Source of the DNA: Paraburkholderia diazotrophica
Lineage (GTDB): Bacteria; Pseudomonadota; Gammaproteobacteria; Burkholderiales; Burkholderiaceae
DNA length: 50,292 nucleotides
Reading direction: 5' to 3'
Assembly (NCBI RefSeq): GCF_900108945.1
Contig: NZ_FNYE01000051.1
Location: 1-50,292 of the forward strand
Shown: positions 1-8,960 of the stretch, one piece after another
Position numbering within the stretch: position 1 is the stretch's first letter
How the letters are laid out: each line of letters starts with the position of its first letter
The notes under the pieces: model-generated
The model's database searches: none
Told to the model about the DNA's origin: nothing
Seen by the model: only the letters and a program-made list of their open reading frames with translations
Position numbers and translations under genes: made by a program

Positions 1-690
1 ACGATGACGGGCCGCGGCCAGAAGGTGCTCGCGGCGATGCAGGACGGCGTGCTGAACCTGTGCCGCGTGAAGCTGCGCGACCAGCAGCGCCTCGAACGCA
101 CGGGCGTGATGAAGGAATATCCGCAGTATCCGAACGGCACGTTCGGCGAGGCGGTGCCGCGCGCGGGCAATGCGTCGGGCGGCGGCCAGCCGGGCTGGAT
201 TCTCAAGTGCAAGGGCTGGGAGCACGATCCGAACGCGTACATCTACTTCATCACGCAGGCCCCCGTGTGGGTCAAGATCTGCAACGTGATCGGCCGGGAG
301 GAGTGGGCCACGCATCCGGACTACGCGACGCCCGACGCGCGCCTGCCGCACCTGAAGGACATCTTCGCGGAAGTCGAACGCTGGACGATGACGAAGACCA
401 AGTTCGAGGCGATGGAAATCCTCAACAAATACGACATTCCGTGCGGCCCGATCCTGTCGATGAAGGAGATCGCCGAAGACGAATCGCTGCGCAAAACAGG
501 CACGATCGTCGAGGTCGATCACCCCGTGCGCGGCAAGTATCTGACCGTGGGTAATCCGATCAAGCTGTCGGACAGCCCGACGGAAGTGACGCGCTCGCCG
601 CTGCTCGGCGAGCACACGGACGAAGTGATGGCCGAGCTCGGTTATTCACGCGAGCAGATCGACGCACTCAGAACGGCTGGCGCCATTTGA
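1..690 (+). CDS. frc: Formyl-CoA:oxalate CoA-transferase, C-terminal 229 residues (partial)
   Basis: Class III (CaiB/BaiF family) CoA-transferase that moves CoA from formyl-CoA to oxalate in the cytoplasm. The reading frame is already open at base 1 and ends at TGA 688-690. The segment has features of the Frc C-terminal half, including RGQKVLAAMQDGVLNL near the front, a KWRNG-like region replaced by GGGQPGWILKCKGWEHDPN, and the tail LGEHTDEVMAELGYS. Bases 1-95 are identical to the last 95 bases of the window and are in the same codon phase, so joining the ends gives one 415-residue Frc; the E. coli YfdW enzyme is about that length. Whether this is the same physical gene as the one at the right end or a second nearly identical copy cannot be decided here. 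It is followed after 94 bases by a FAH-family gene. Confidence 0.9.
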   Translation, partial: TMTGRGQKVLAAMQDGVLNLCRVKLRDQQRLERTGVMKEYPQYPNGTFGEAVPRAGNASGGGQPGWILKCKGWEHDPNAYIYFITQAPVWVKICNVIGREEWATHPDYATPDARLPHLKDIFAEVERWTMTKTKFEAMEILNKYDIPCGPILSMKEIAEDESLRKTGTIVEVDHPVRGKYLTVGNPIKLSDSPTEVTRSPLLGEHTDEVMAELGYSREQIDALRTAGAI

Positions 691-784
691 GCCAGGCTCG
701 AACGAAGACACAAACACGCTTGAACTCGTGACGCGGGCGTATTCACCGTGTCGGTCAATAAAAAAACATTGTGGAGACGGTTCG

Positions 785-1585
785 ATGACATCGTGGATAC
801 GCTTTCGGCAGCCGCAAGGCCATATAGGTTTCGGCGTGCTCGATAACGCAAGCATTGCCGAATACGACGGCGACATGTTCGGCGACGCGACACCCAGCGG
901 CAAGCATTGGCCGCTGAATGAAGTCGAGTTGCTGAGTCCGTGCATGCCGACCAAAGTCGTCGCGCTCTGGAACAACTTTCATGCGCTGTCGCAGAAGCTC
1001 GGCAAGGCGGCGCCGTCGCATCCCCTTTTTCTGATCAAGCCGCCGATGTCGGTGATCGGCCCCGGCGCGCCGATTCGCCGGCCAAAAGGCTACAGCGGCA
1101 AGATCGCCTACGAAGGCGAGCTCGGCATCGTGATCGGCAAGCGCTGCACGAACGTGTCACCCGAAGTCGCCGACGACTACATCTTCGGCTACACGTGCAT
1201 CAACGACGTCACGGCCGTCGACCTGCTGAACGAAGACCCGAATTTCGCGCAATGGTGCCGCTCGAAAGGCTTCGATACGTTCAGCTGCATCGGTCCCGTC
1301 ATCGAACGCGAATTCGACTGGCGCAACGCGAGTGTCATCACGCGTCTCGACGATGTCGAACGCCAGAACTATCCGCTCTCGGACATGATCTTCACGCCCG
1401 CAGAACAGGTCAGCATGATCTCGCACGACATGACGCTGATGCCCGGCGACGTGATCGCGTGCGGCACGTCGATCGGCGTCGGTTCGATCAAGGACGGCTC
1501 GACTGTCGTGGTGTCGATCGAAGGCATCGGCGCCTTGCCGAACCAGCTTGCGGCTGCTCGCCCAGCGGAGGCGGCCGCGCAATAA
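785..1585 (+). CDS. Fumarylacetoacetate hydrolase (FAH) family protein
   Basis: A 266-residue enzyme of the FAH superfamily, whose members are metal-dependent hydrolases, isomerases or decarboxylases of 2-keto-enoic acids. Visible family signatures are YEGELGIVIGKR, with the metal-binding glutamate, then GYTCINDVTAVDL and the late GDVIACGTSIGVGSIKDG segment. The start at 785 is chosen because GGAGA at 773-777 is well spaced from it; an upstream in-frame ATG at 728 has no such site and the extra residues look non-conserved. It lies between frc and a PanE-like reductase in the same direction, so it may belong to a small acid-metabolism operon, but its substrate cannot be read from sequence. Confidence 0.85.
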   Translation: MTSWIRFRQPQGHIGFGVLDNASIAEYDGDMFGDATPSGKHWPLNEVELLSPCMPTKVVALWNNFHALSQKLGKAAPSHPLFLIKPPMSVIGPGAPIRRPKGYSGKIAYEGELGIVIGKRCTNVSPEVADDYIFGYTCINDVTAVDLLNEDPNFAQWCRSKGFDTFSCIGPVIEREFDWRNASVITRLDDVERQNYPLSDMIFTPAEQVSMISHDMTLMPGDVIACGTSIGVGSIKDGSTVVVSIEGIGALPNQLAAARPAEAAAQ

Positions 1586-1752
1586 ACGCGCATTGGGTAT
1601 GCGGACGAGTCGGCCGCGCGTTTCGTCAATATGCCCGTCAACGAGCGGGTGCATGAGTCGGCAACGATGAACCGACGATGACGAGCGCGCGCCGCGTCTT
1701 TGGACGCCCCGGCTCGATCTCACTGATCACTTCTTGGAATGGGAGCAGATAG

Positions 1753-2775
1753 ATGAAGATCTGTGTTTATGGAGCCGGCGCGATTGGCGCATATGTCGGC
1801 GCACAGTTGGCGCTTGCGGGCGCGGATGTCAGTTTCGTCGCGCGCGGCCCGCATCTGGCCGCGATGCAACGCAACGGCGTGCGTCTGCTGATCGACGATA
1901 CCGAGCGTCTGGTCAATGTGCGCTGTTCGTCGGACCCGGGCGAGCTGGGTCCGCAGGACTACGTGATCATCGCGCTGAAGGCGCATTCGGTGCCGGGTGT
2001 CGTCGATGCGATCCAGCCGCTGCTCGGACCGGACACGGCGATCGTCACGGCCGTCAACGGCATCCCTTACTGGTACTTCTACAAGCATGGCGGCGAGTTC
2101 GCGGGCACGACGCTCGAAAGCATCGACCCGGGCGGCACGCAATGGAAGAAGTTCGGACCGGAGCGCGCGATCGGCTGCGTCGTCTATCCCGCAGCGGAGA
2201 TCGTCGAGCCGGGCGTGATCAAGCACGTGTACGGCAAGAAGTTTCCGATCGGCGAACCCGACGGCACGCGGTCGCCGCGTGTCGAGGCGCTCTCCGAAAT
2301 CATGGTAGCCGCAGGCCTGGAAGCGCCTATCCGCGACAACATCCGCGACGAAATCTGGCTGAAATTGTGGGGCAATCTGTGCTTCAACCCGATCAGCGCG
2401 CTGACGCACGCGACACTCGACGTCATCACGGGCCACGTCGGCACGCGCGCCGTCGCGAAGACGATGATGCTCGAAGCGAAGTCAGTGGCTGACCGCTTCG
2501 GCGTGCATTTCCGTGTGGATGTCGAAAGGCGTATCGACGGCGCGGGTGCCGTCGGCGCGCACAAGACTTCGATGCTGCAGGATCTCGAAGCCGGACGTCC
2601 GATGGAGATTGACCCGCTGCTGACCGTCGTGCAAGAGATGGGGCGTCTCGTCAATCACGACACGCCGACCATCGACACGGTGCTCGCGCTCATCAAGTTG
2701 CGCGAGCAGATTGCACAGCAGAAGGACACGGGCGCGACCCACGCTGCGAAGCCGGAACAGGCGAAAGCCGCGTAA
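1753..2775 (+). CDS. 2-dehydropantoate 2-reductase (ApbA/PanE family)
   Basis: A 340-residue NADPH-dependent ketoacid reductase. The N-terminus shows the Rossmann motif GAGAIGAYVG (residues about 7-16) and the family ALKAHSVPGVVDAI strand-helix; the second half has the ketopantoate reductase C-terminal domain with KLWGNLCFNPISALT and the PLLTVVQEMGRLV segment. ATG 1753 is preceded by GGGAGCAGAT at 1741-1750, a good ribosome site. Family members either make pantoate for coenzyme A synthesis or act on other 2-keto acids. Placement behind frc and a FAH-like gene, away from other pantothenate genes, suggests a catabolic paralogue, so I give no symbol. The Ala/Lys-rich tail after about residue 322 is a low-complexity extension. 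Confidence 0.85.
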   Translation: MKICVYGAGAIGAYVGAQLALAGADVSFVARGPHLAAMQRNGVRLLIDDTERLVNVRCSSDPGELGPQDYVIIALKAHSVPGVVDAIQPLLGPDTAIVTAVNGIPYWYFYKHGGEFAGTTLESIDPGGTQWKKFGPERAIGCVVYPAAEIVEPGVIKHVYGKKFPIGEPDGTRSPRVEALSEIMVAAGLEAPIRDNIRDEIWLKLWGNLCFNPISALTHATLDVITGHVGTRAVAKTMMLEAKSVADRFGVHFRVDVERRIDGAGAVGAHKTSMLQDLEAGRPMEIDPLLTVVQEMGRLVNHDTPTIDTVLALIKLREQIAQQKDTGATHAAKPEQAKAA

Positions 2776-2791
2776 CAAAGCGCAGCACTCA

Positions 2792-2841
2792 CGCGCGCGG
2801 GCCGTCTCATTCGCGCAAGCGGATGAGACGGCCCGCGCGCG
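2792..2841. terminator. Bidirectional terminator hairpin between panE-like gene and porin
   Basis: A perfect 19-base-pair inverted repeat, 2792-2810 against 2823-2841, with a 12-base loop. It occupies almost the whole 67-base gap between two convergent genes. No T tract follows on either strand, so the strength rests on the very GC-rich stem. Confidence 0.75.
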
Positions 2842-2842
2842 C

Positions 2843-3955
2843 TCAAAAGATATGCATCAAGCCGACGTAGGCGCCCGTCTGCGATTCGCCCGGCAACGGG
2901 TTCGTGTTCGCATTGCCTGTCGCATCGCGCGAGGTCGCGAGCAGCGAGAAGTTTGACTGGCTGCTGTTGCGCACATACGCGACGGTGCCGTATAGAAACG
3001 TGCGCTGGCTCAGGTGATAGGTCGACCCGAGCGTGAACATCGTCGCGTGTCCGGCGGGGTCGTGCGTCGCGTCGCCTGAGCCTTCGTTCACGTGCACATA
3101 GAAGGCTGCGGCCGTGACCGCGAACTGATGAGTCGCATCCCACGTTGCGCCGAGCCAGTAGTAGTCGGCGCTGTCGGACAGACCGGCGGGCGTGTCGGGT
3201 GCGGAGAAGTGCGTATAGGCGCCCTGGATCTTCACTTTCGACACGCGCACATTCGCGCCGACGAAATACTCACGCGAGCTCGTGAAGATATTCGTCATGC
3301 GTCCATCCGCATTGCGCAGTTCGTCGTAGATGCCGCGCACGTCGAACAGTTGCGAGTGGTACGTGAGCATGATGCCGTCCGAGCGGCCGAACTCGCCGGG
3401 CGCGCCCTGGTTGAACCCGTTCGTCCGATTGCCGAATGCGTACTGCGCCTGCACGTCGAAGCCGTAAAAGACCGGGCTGTGATATTCGACGTTGTTGCTC
3501 GTCTGCTGCCAGTTCCGTCCGCGCACCAGCGATGCCGATGAGAACGCCTGCTGCACGAACGGATCGAATTCCCACACGCCGTCGCTATCGATGAACAGAT
3601 TGCGGCCCGCCTGAATCTGCCCGAAGCGCTTGTCGGCGAGCCCGACGTAAGCGCGGCGCGAAAAGAGCCGGCCGCCGCCCGTCGTGCCGTTCATCACCTG
3701 CAGCGCCGTTTCCAGATCGAATACCGACGACAGGCCGCCGCCCAGATCCTCCGATCCCTTGAAGCCCAGCATGCTCGTGCCCCAGTCGCCGCCTTCCGCG
3801 GTCCAGCTGGAGGTGCTGCCGCCCGAAGGCGTGGCGATGTGATTGAGGTACTGGAGGCCGCCGTCGAGGCGACCATAGAGCGTCACGCTGTTCTGCGCAA
3901 ACGCGGCGGGGCAGGCGAGCGCGAGCAGCGTGGCAAGCTGGGTGCGTCGATTCAT
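2843..3955 (-). CDS. Outer membrane porin (Burkholderia general porin family)
   Basis: A 370-residue 16-strand beta-barrel porin of the Gram-negative porin_4/OmpC-like family. It begins with a signal peptide (MNRRTQLATLLALACPAAFA, cleavage before QNSVTLYG), then the typical YGRLDGGLQYLN first strand, the GFKGSEDLGGGLSSVFDLE loop and the RRAYVGLADKRFGQIQAGR strand. The C-terminus is GLMHIF, with the terminal phenylalanine used for BAM assembly. It converges on the PanE-like gene and diverges from an SDR gene. Pore selectivity cannot be inferred. Confidence 0.92.
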   Translation of the reverse strand: MNRRTQLATLLALACPAAFAQNSVTLYGRLDGGLQYLNHIATPSGGSTSSWTAEGGDWGTSMLGFKGSEDLGGGLSSVFDLETALQVMNGTTGGGRLFSRRAYVGLADKRFGQIQAGRNLFIDSDGVWEFDPFVQQAFSSASLVRGRNWQQTSNNVEYHSPVFYGFDVQAQYAFGNRTNGFNQGAPGEFGRSDGIMLTYHSQLFDVRGIYDELRNADGRMTNIFTSSREYFVGANVRVSKVKIQGAYTHFSAPDTPAGLSDSADYYWLGATWDATHQFAVTAAAFYVHVNEGSGDATHDPAGHATMFTLGSTYHLSQRTFLYGTVAYVRNSSQSNFSLLATSRDATGNANTNPLPGESQTGAYVGLMHIF

Positions 3956-4329
3956 TGGCGTCTCCGCGTATCCATGATCGGATGGATAGCTTGTTATTCG
4001 ACATCGGGTTCATGCACTACCCGGTTTGCATACGAGATTCGGATGCAATGAACCCGCATGTCGACGAGGCTGGGCGAACGTCTGTCGAATGCTAGCGCCG
4101 TTGGCTTTTTCATGCTGACGCGTGATCGTCGACGTAGCGTCGTTCGCCGATATTGCAGCGGCTCCGATGTCATTGCATCATCGCTCCGGCCAATTCATGT
4201 CTGTCCTTCTGCACGATTTTTGCCGCGGTTCTACACTCGCGAATGCAGCTACGCGATGCGAGCGCATGCGCGATGCCACGCCGCTTGCACGCGATGCATC
4301 TCCCGTTCGACTTCAAAGGACATCGTCAA
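3956..4329. other. 374-base divergent promoter region, porin / SDR
   Basis: No coding sequence is supported. The region must carry both promoters. It contains an interrupted inverted repeat described separately (3998-4064). Nothing else stands out. Confidence 0.5.
3998..4064. repeat. Inverted repeat, possible operator
   Basis: TCGACATCGGGTTCAT at 3998-4013 pairs with ATGAACCCGCATGTCGA at 4048-4064; the arms are complementary except for one extra base in the right arm. They are 34 bases apart, in the divergent promoter region 43 bases upstream of the porin start. Could be a paired regulator site or a stem in the porin leader. Confidence 0.5.
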
Positions 4330-5118
4330 ATGGATCTCAAGATCAAGGACAAGCTCGCTTTCGTGTCCGGCTCGACGAAGGGCATTGGCCACGCGATCGC
4401 AGCCGGACTCGCGCGCGAAGGCGCGCAGGTCATCGTCAACGGGCGCTCGCAGCAGTCGGTCGATCAGGCGATCGAAGCGCTGCGCGCGAACGTGCCGGGT
4501 GCGAATGTGCAAGGTTTTGCAGGCGACGTGTCCGATCCCGCGCAAGTCGCCCGTCTCGTCGAGCGCTTTCCGCACGTCGACATTCTCGTCAACAACATGG
4601 GCATCTTCGACCCGAAGCCGTTCGAAGAAATCTCGAATGAAGAGTGGCAGCGCTTTTTCAACGTCAACGTGCTGTCGGGCGTGCAGTTGTCGCGCGCATA
4701 TCTGCCGGGCATGAAGAAAAAGAACTGGGGGCGCGTGGTGTTCATCAGCAGCGAAAGCGGCATTCAGATTCCGACCGAGATGATTCACTATGGCTTGACC
4801 AAGACCGCGCAGCTCGCGTTGTCGCGTGGCCTGGCAGAGACATGCGCGGGCACGGCCGTGACGGTCAACGCGGTGTTGCCGGGGCCGACGAGTTCGGACG
4901 GCGTCGAGGAATTCGTCGCGAAGCTCTCGGGCGGACAAAGCTTCGAGGCCTTCGAGAAGCAGTTCTTCGAAGAAGCGCGGCCCAGCTCGATCCTCAAGCG
5001 CTTCACGACGCCTGAGGAAGTGGCGAACATGGTCGTGTACGTATGCTCGGATCTCTCGTCGGCGACCAATGGGGCGGCGTTGCGCGTGGACGGCGGCGTC
5101 GTGCGCTCGGCTTTCTGA
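4330..5118 (+). CDS. Short-chain dehydrogenase/reductase
   Basis: A 262-residue SDR oxidoreductase using NAD(P). The nucleotide site is SGSTKGIGHAIA (TGxxxGIG type, residues about 13-24), NNMG follows at about residue 90 in place of NNAG, and the catalytic Ser and Y-x-x-x-K are in ISSESG and HYGLTKTA. The start at 4330 is chosen for AAAGGA at 4315-4320 and because the conserved fold starts here; an upstream in-frame ATG at 4153 would add 59 unconserved residues. Substrate unknown. Methionine in place of Ala in the NNAG motif is a common subfamily variation. It lies 18 bases upstream of the DUF72 gene and is probably co-transcribed with it. Confidence 0.88.
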   Translation: MDLKIKDKLAFVSGSTKGIGHAIAAGLAREGAQVIVNGRSQQSVDQAIEALRANVPGANVQGFAGDVSDPAQVARLVERFPHVDILVNNMGIFDPKPFEEISNEEWQRFFNVNVLSGVQLSRAYLPGMKKKNWGRVVFISSESGIQIPTEMIHYGLTKTAQLALSRGLAETCAGTAVTVNAVLPGPTSSDGVEEFVAKLSGGQSFEAFEKQFFEEARPSSILKRFTTPEEVANMVVYVCSDLSSATNGAALRVDGGVVRSAF

Positions 5119-5136
5119 TTCATAGAGGCGTCACCG

Positions 5137-5958
5137 ATGGCCACTCGAAAAAAGACGGCAACGCGCATTCGCGTCGGGATTGGCGGCTGGACGTTCGAGC
5201 CGTGGCGCGGCGGTGTGTTCTATCCGGAAGGGCTCGCGCAGAAACGCGAACTGGAATACGCGAGCCAGCAACTGACGACGATCGAAATCAACGGCACGTT
5301 TTACGGCTCGCAAAAGCCCGAGACGTTTGCGAAGTGGCACGACGAAACGCCCGACGACTTCGTCTTTTCGCTGAAGGCGCCACGCTTCGCGACGCATCGG
5401 CGCGTGCTCGCGGAAGCGCGCGATTCCGTCGAACGCTTTCTCGCGAGCGGCGTGCTGGAGTTGAAGAACAAGCTCGGCCCGATTAACTGGCAATTCGCGC
5501 CGACCAAGCAGTTCGATGCCGACGACTTCGGCAACTTTCTCGAACTGCTGCCCGCGGAAGTGAACGGACACGCATTGCGCCACGCCGTCGAAGTGCGGCA
5601 CGCGAGCTTTTGCGACGAGGCCTTCGTCGCGCTCGCGCGCAAGCGCGATGTCGCGATCATCGTCGCGGGCGATTCGAAGTATCCGCAGATCGCCGATCCG
5701 ACGGCCTCGTTCGTCTATGCGCGCGTCATGGGCACGGAAGAGGCGAACCCGCTCGGCTATGCGGACCATGCGCTCGATCGATGGGTCGAGCGTGCGCAGG
5801 CCTGGGCCTCGGGCGGCGCGCCCGACGATCTGGACAGCTACGGCCGTCCCGCGGCAAAGAAAGCGCGCGACGTGTATCTGTACGTGATCAGCGGCCACAA
5901 GGCGCACAATCCCGCGGCCGCGATGGCGCTGATCGAGCGGATCAACGCGGGCGGGTGA
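5137..5958 (+). CDS. DUF72 (YecE-like) family protein
   Basis: A 273-residue member of the DUF72 TIM-barrel family, whose biochemical role is not established. Recognisable are the N-terminal RVGIGGWTFEPWRGGVFYP, the TTIEINGTFYGSQKPETFAKW strand, the DDFVFSLKAPRFATH motif and, near the end, YLYVISGHKAHNPAAA. A Lys/Arg-rich N-terminus precedes the domain. It follows the SDR by 18 bases with AGAGG at 5124-5128 as ribosome site. It ends one base before the convergent small gene on the other strand. Confidence 0.88.
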   Translation: MATRKKTATRIRVGIGGWTFEPWRGGVFYPEGLAQKRELEYASQQLTTIEINGTFYGSQKPETFAKWHDETPDDFVFSLKAPRFATHRRVLAEARDSVERFLASGVLELKNKLGPINWQFAPTKQFDADDFGNFLELLPAEVNGHALRHAVEVRHASFCDEAFVALARKRDVAIIVAGDSKYPQIADPTASFVYARVMGTEEANPLGYADHALDRWVERAQAWASGGAPDDLDSYGRPAAKKARDVYLYVISGHKAHNPAAAMALIERINAGG

Positions 5959-5959
5959 C

Positions 5960-6337
5960 TCAGCGCTCGGGCGCCTCCAGCGTGCACGACGATTCGTCGT
6001 CGCTGGGCGCGTCGGACTGCGTGCGGAACGTCGAGTTCTCCGCGCCGCGCGCGACGGGCGGCTCGAATGCGGCCCACTGCGTCCAGTCGGGCACGGCGCC
6101 CGGCGTTCTCAGGCGCAGCGCACGCGACCCGTCGACGAATACGAGCGATTCGAGATCGAACAGACCATCCGCGCTGACGTCTCCTAGTGTCACGCGACCC
6201 TTTTGATGAGTGAAGTCGAGCTTCCCTTCGCGCAGCAGATCCAGATAGGCGTCGTGCTGCGATGTATCGTGCTGCGCGGCGGGCGGTTTCACCGTCCATC
6301 GGTTCAACAGTTTCGCGGCGATTTCGGCATCGAACAT
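5960..6337 (-). CDS. Hypothetical protein, 125 residues
   Basis: I do not recognise a family. The 125-residue product is predicted to be soluble: no signal peptide and no membrane segment. It starts MFDAEIAAKLLNRWTVKPP and has a charged, Ser-rich acidic tail. The start at 6337 is picked because GAGGAGA lies just upstream on the minus strand; a longer start at 6370 lacks a ribosome site. Codon usage is as in the neighbours and the frame is clean, so it is likely a real gene. It converges with the DUF72 gene with a one-base gap. Confidence 0.65.
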   Translation of the reverse strand: MFDAEIAAKLLNRWTVKPPAAQHDTSQHDAYLDLLREGKLDFTHQKGRVTLGDVSADGLFDLESLVFVDGSRALRLRTPGAVPDWTQWAAFEPPVARGAENSTFRTQSDAPSDDESSCTLEAPER

Positions 6338-6727
6338 CGTGATCTCTCCTCGCCTGAGCACCGCAAGCACGATGACTTGCGGCGGGCTGGCATCCGCGTC
6401 GCGGCGGATTCTCCGTCAATAGTTAGCGCTTCCGCGAATGCGAAAGACATGTACACCCCTCACTATAGTCAAAATCATGGTGCGTTGCACAAACGCACGT
6501 CGAACTGGCGGTTTAATCGTTGTTTTGGCGTCAATCGCATGTCACGTCGCGGCGTCAAACGTTAGACAACGGTTAAAGAAAGCGCGCTGCCACGCGTGAA
6601 ATGCGGCGATGCAGCGGATCGTTCGAACAATGCGCGACGACGCGCGAAAAAAAGCCCGCCGCACAAAAATGCGGCAGGCTTTGAAAAGCAAAGTCCGGAT
6701 GATTTGCAGCAGACGAAAGCAGAGCGA
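6338..6727. other. 390-base intergenic region between minus-strand genes
   Basis: Contains the terminator of the second porin (6646-6681). The rest, which is locally richer in A and T around 6430-6580 and should hold the promoter of the 125-residue gene, shows no gene I can support. Confidence 0.5.
6646..6681 (-). terminator. Rho-independent terminator of the second porin
   Basis: Read on the minus strand, AAGCCTGCCGCA (6681-6670), a six-base loop and TGCGGCGGGCTT (6663-6652), one mismatch in the stem, followed by a run of seven T (6653-6647). It lies 46 bases after the porin stop codon. Confidence 0.85.
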
Positions 6728-7879
6728 TCAGAAGCGATGGCGCATGCCGATCGTGGCGACCACCTGATTGGCCGTCGACGAAGCGCCGCCCGACGTATTG
6801 ATGAACGCGACATAGCCGTGGCCGATCGCGTGCTGATACATCGCTTCCGCGTACACGTCCGTACGCTTCGAGAACGAATAGACAGCCTGCGCGTTGACCT
6901 GGTTGAACTTCGGATCGGAGCCGAAAGTACGCGAGCCGCTGGTATGGCCGTCGGTGTACGTGTCCGTAATACCGAACGAGATGGCCGGCGTGAACGCGTA
7001 CCTGGCGTTCAGTTCGTAGTTGTCGAAGTGCATCGAGCCGTTCGCCATGCCGAATGCGGACGACTGCTGATAGTGGCTGTTCGTGTACACGAAGCCGACC
7101 ACGGCGGGACCGAACGCGTAGTTGATGCCCGCGCCGAACACGCGCTCGACGCCCGCGCCGACCTGGAAGCCGCCCGTGCCGTTCGCAGCCGATTCGGCCG
7201 TATCGATCGCGCCGCCCGTGTTCGTCGTGCTGTTCGAGCCGTTGATCTGCAGATAGCCGGCCGCGATGTTCAACGGACCCCACTGATAGCTCGCGCCCGC
7301 ACTATACGCGCGGTTCATGGCGAAGTCGGTGCTGTTCGAGAACGCGTACAGCGCGCCGAACTTGAAGCCCGCGTAGTTGTTGCTCGCGTACTTGACCGAG
7401 TTGCTCATGCGCACCGAGTGGTTCAGGTTGTCGTTGTCGAACGGGTGCGCGAAGCCCGTGTCGCCGAACGTGCCGGCCGTGCCCGACAGCGGCGCGACGT
7501 AGTCGACGAGCGAGTCGTACTGGCGGCCCAGCGTGAGCGTGCCGTACGTGCTGCTGCCGAGACCGACATACGCCTGGCGGCCGAATAGGCGGCTATGCTG
7601 GCCGAGCGTGCCGTTCTGCACGTTGAAGCCGTTTTCGAGCACGAAGAGCGCCTTGTAGCCGCCGCCCAGGTCTTCTGCGCCGCGCACGCCGAAGCGGCTG
7701 CCGTTGATGGTGCCGCTCGTCGCCTGCCACAGTGCACCGCTCGTGCCGCTCTTCTGCACGTTGTTGGTGTACATGAGGCCCGCGTCAATGAGGCCATACA
7801 GCGTGACCGAGCTTTGCGCGTGCGCAGCCGATGCGGCAAACAGGCCGAGCACCGCGACCGCGGCGGGAATTCTTTTCAT
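6728..7879 (-). CDS. Outer membrane porin (Burkholderia general porin family)
   Basis: A 383-residue outer membrane porin. A signal peptide (MKRIPAAVAVLGLFAASAAHA) precedes QSSVTLYGLIDAGLMYTNN. The FGVRGAEDLGGGYKALFVLE loop, the RQAYVGLGSSTYGTLTLGRQ strand and a C-terminus GMRHRF ending in phenylalanine are typical. It resembles the porin at 2843-3955 in layout but is clearly divergent in loops. An in-frame start at 7879 follows a GGAGCTC ribosome site just upstream. It has its own strong terminator downstream. Confidence 0.93.
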   Translation of the reverse strand: MKRIPAAVAVLGLFAASAAHAQSSVTLYGLIDAGLMYTNNVQKSGTSGALWQATSGTINGSRFGVRGAEDLGGGYKALFVLENGFNVQNGTLGQHSRLFGRQAYVGLGSSTYGTLTLGRQYDSLVDYVAPLSGTAGTFGDTGFAHPFDNDNLNHSVRMSNSVKYASNNYAGFKFGALYAFSNSTDFAMNRAYSAGASYQWGPLNIAAGYLQINGSNSTTNTGGAIDTAESAANGTGGFQVGAGVERVFGAGINYAFGPAVVGFVYTNSHYQQSSAFGMANGSMHFDNYELNARYAFTPAISFGITDTYTDGHTSGSRTFGSDPKFNQVNAQAVYSFSKRTDVYAEAMYQHAIGHGYVAFINTSGGASSTANQVVATIGMRHRF

Positions 7880-8151
7880 GGTTGAGCTCCAGCTAGTCCA
7901 GACAGTGAGTGAAAAAACAGCCTGGCGAGTATAGGAAAATGCGGGGCTCGATTTAACGCCGTGTGACGGGAGGAGACTCTTGCACGGCGACGCGGTAATG
8001 CGTCATCAAGCCGAAACAATCGCGATGAAGAGCCGCACGCGATTGACCCGCAGCGCATGGAATTGCGCGAGGAAGATTAGCGGCGGGGGGATGGCCGTTT
8101 GATGGCAGCGTGCACCATGTGGGGAATTACAACGGTCTTGACTTTCGGCTC

Positions 8152-8598
8152 TCAGCCGTCGCTGCACACGATCGCCGTGAGGACGAAAGGCAGCACCTGC
8201 TTGACGGTCGCGCCGCTGCCCGCCTGCTGCACGCGCACGCGCACGGACTCCGAAGGCCCCGACACGACGGCGCCATAAATCGAATCCGCTTCCGCTTTTC
8301 CGTTGCCTTTGCGGAAGATCGCGTCGTCGCGCTGATAGCCGAGTATTGCGTAGACGTGAAAGCCGAAGGCCGTGAGATCGCGGCCGTGCATCGGACGAAA
8401 TGCATTGACGGAATTCGCTTCGACGCGCATCGGTTTCGGATCGATGTATTGATCGTCGAGCAGGGCCTGGATGAAAGTGTGCGCGTCGGTCTTGCAGACG
8501 AGTTGCGCATCGAGTTCGAGTGCGCGCGCGGGTAGTGCGCAGAGCCCCGTTGCCACTGCGGTCAGTACGGCAAGCGAATGGATGAAGTCCTTTGTCAT
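8152..8598 (-). CDS. Secreted hypothetical protein, 148 residues
   Basis: Family not recognised. The N-terminus is a plausible Sec signal (MTKDFIHSLAVLTAVATGLCALPARA, cleavage before LELDAQ), so the mature protein of about 120 residues should be periplasmic. Mature sequence has two cysteines, at the start (LVCKTD) and near the end (IVCSDG), that could form a disulfide. No lipobox. The ribosome site is weak. Neighbours do not suggest a role. Confidence 0.7.
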   Translation of the reverse strand: MTKDFIHSLAVLTAVATGLCALPARALELDAQLVCKTDAHTFIQALLDDQYIDPKPMRVEANSVNAFRPMHGRDLTAFGFHVYAILGYQRDDAIFRKGNGKAEADSIYGAVVSGPSESVRVRVQQAGSGATVKQVLPFVLTAIVCSDG

Positions 8599-8960
8599 GG
8601 TACTGGCGCGAGACCCTGCACCGGCGGACGCCGTTACGGGATGTTAGCCCGAACCCATGGCGAACGTCAGCGAACATCAGCTGACGTCTGTACGGTAGCG
8701 ATCGTTGCGCGGCGTTGCACATGTGCTAATCAACGATGCGTCGGACGCACATCGGCCGCGCGCGAGGCGTGCGCCGGGCCGTGCCTGCGCTTTGGGCCAG
8801 CAGCGTGCGCGCAATGCAGTGCGCGAGATGAGCCGGCTCGGTCGATGTGGATGTTAGCGTCGCCAGGCTGCGACGAACCGGCCTGCAACGGACGTTCAGC
8901 GCGATGGCGGCGTATCGAATCGCCTGCGAGGGTTTTCGCCGGCAACGACAGCCGCGGGAT
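8599..8960. other. 362-base region between minus-strand genes
   Basis: No gene supported. It holds a small palindrome, ACGTCAGC at 8664-8671 against GCTGACGT at 8680-8687 with eight bases between, 66 bases upstream of the secreted protein start, which may be an operator. The remainder is ordinary GC-rich spacer. Confidence 0.45.

Noticed and set aside
1..690. Starting frc at ATG base 4
   Set aside because: That Met is internal to the protein (corresponds to residue 188); the preceding codons are in the right-end copy.
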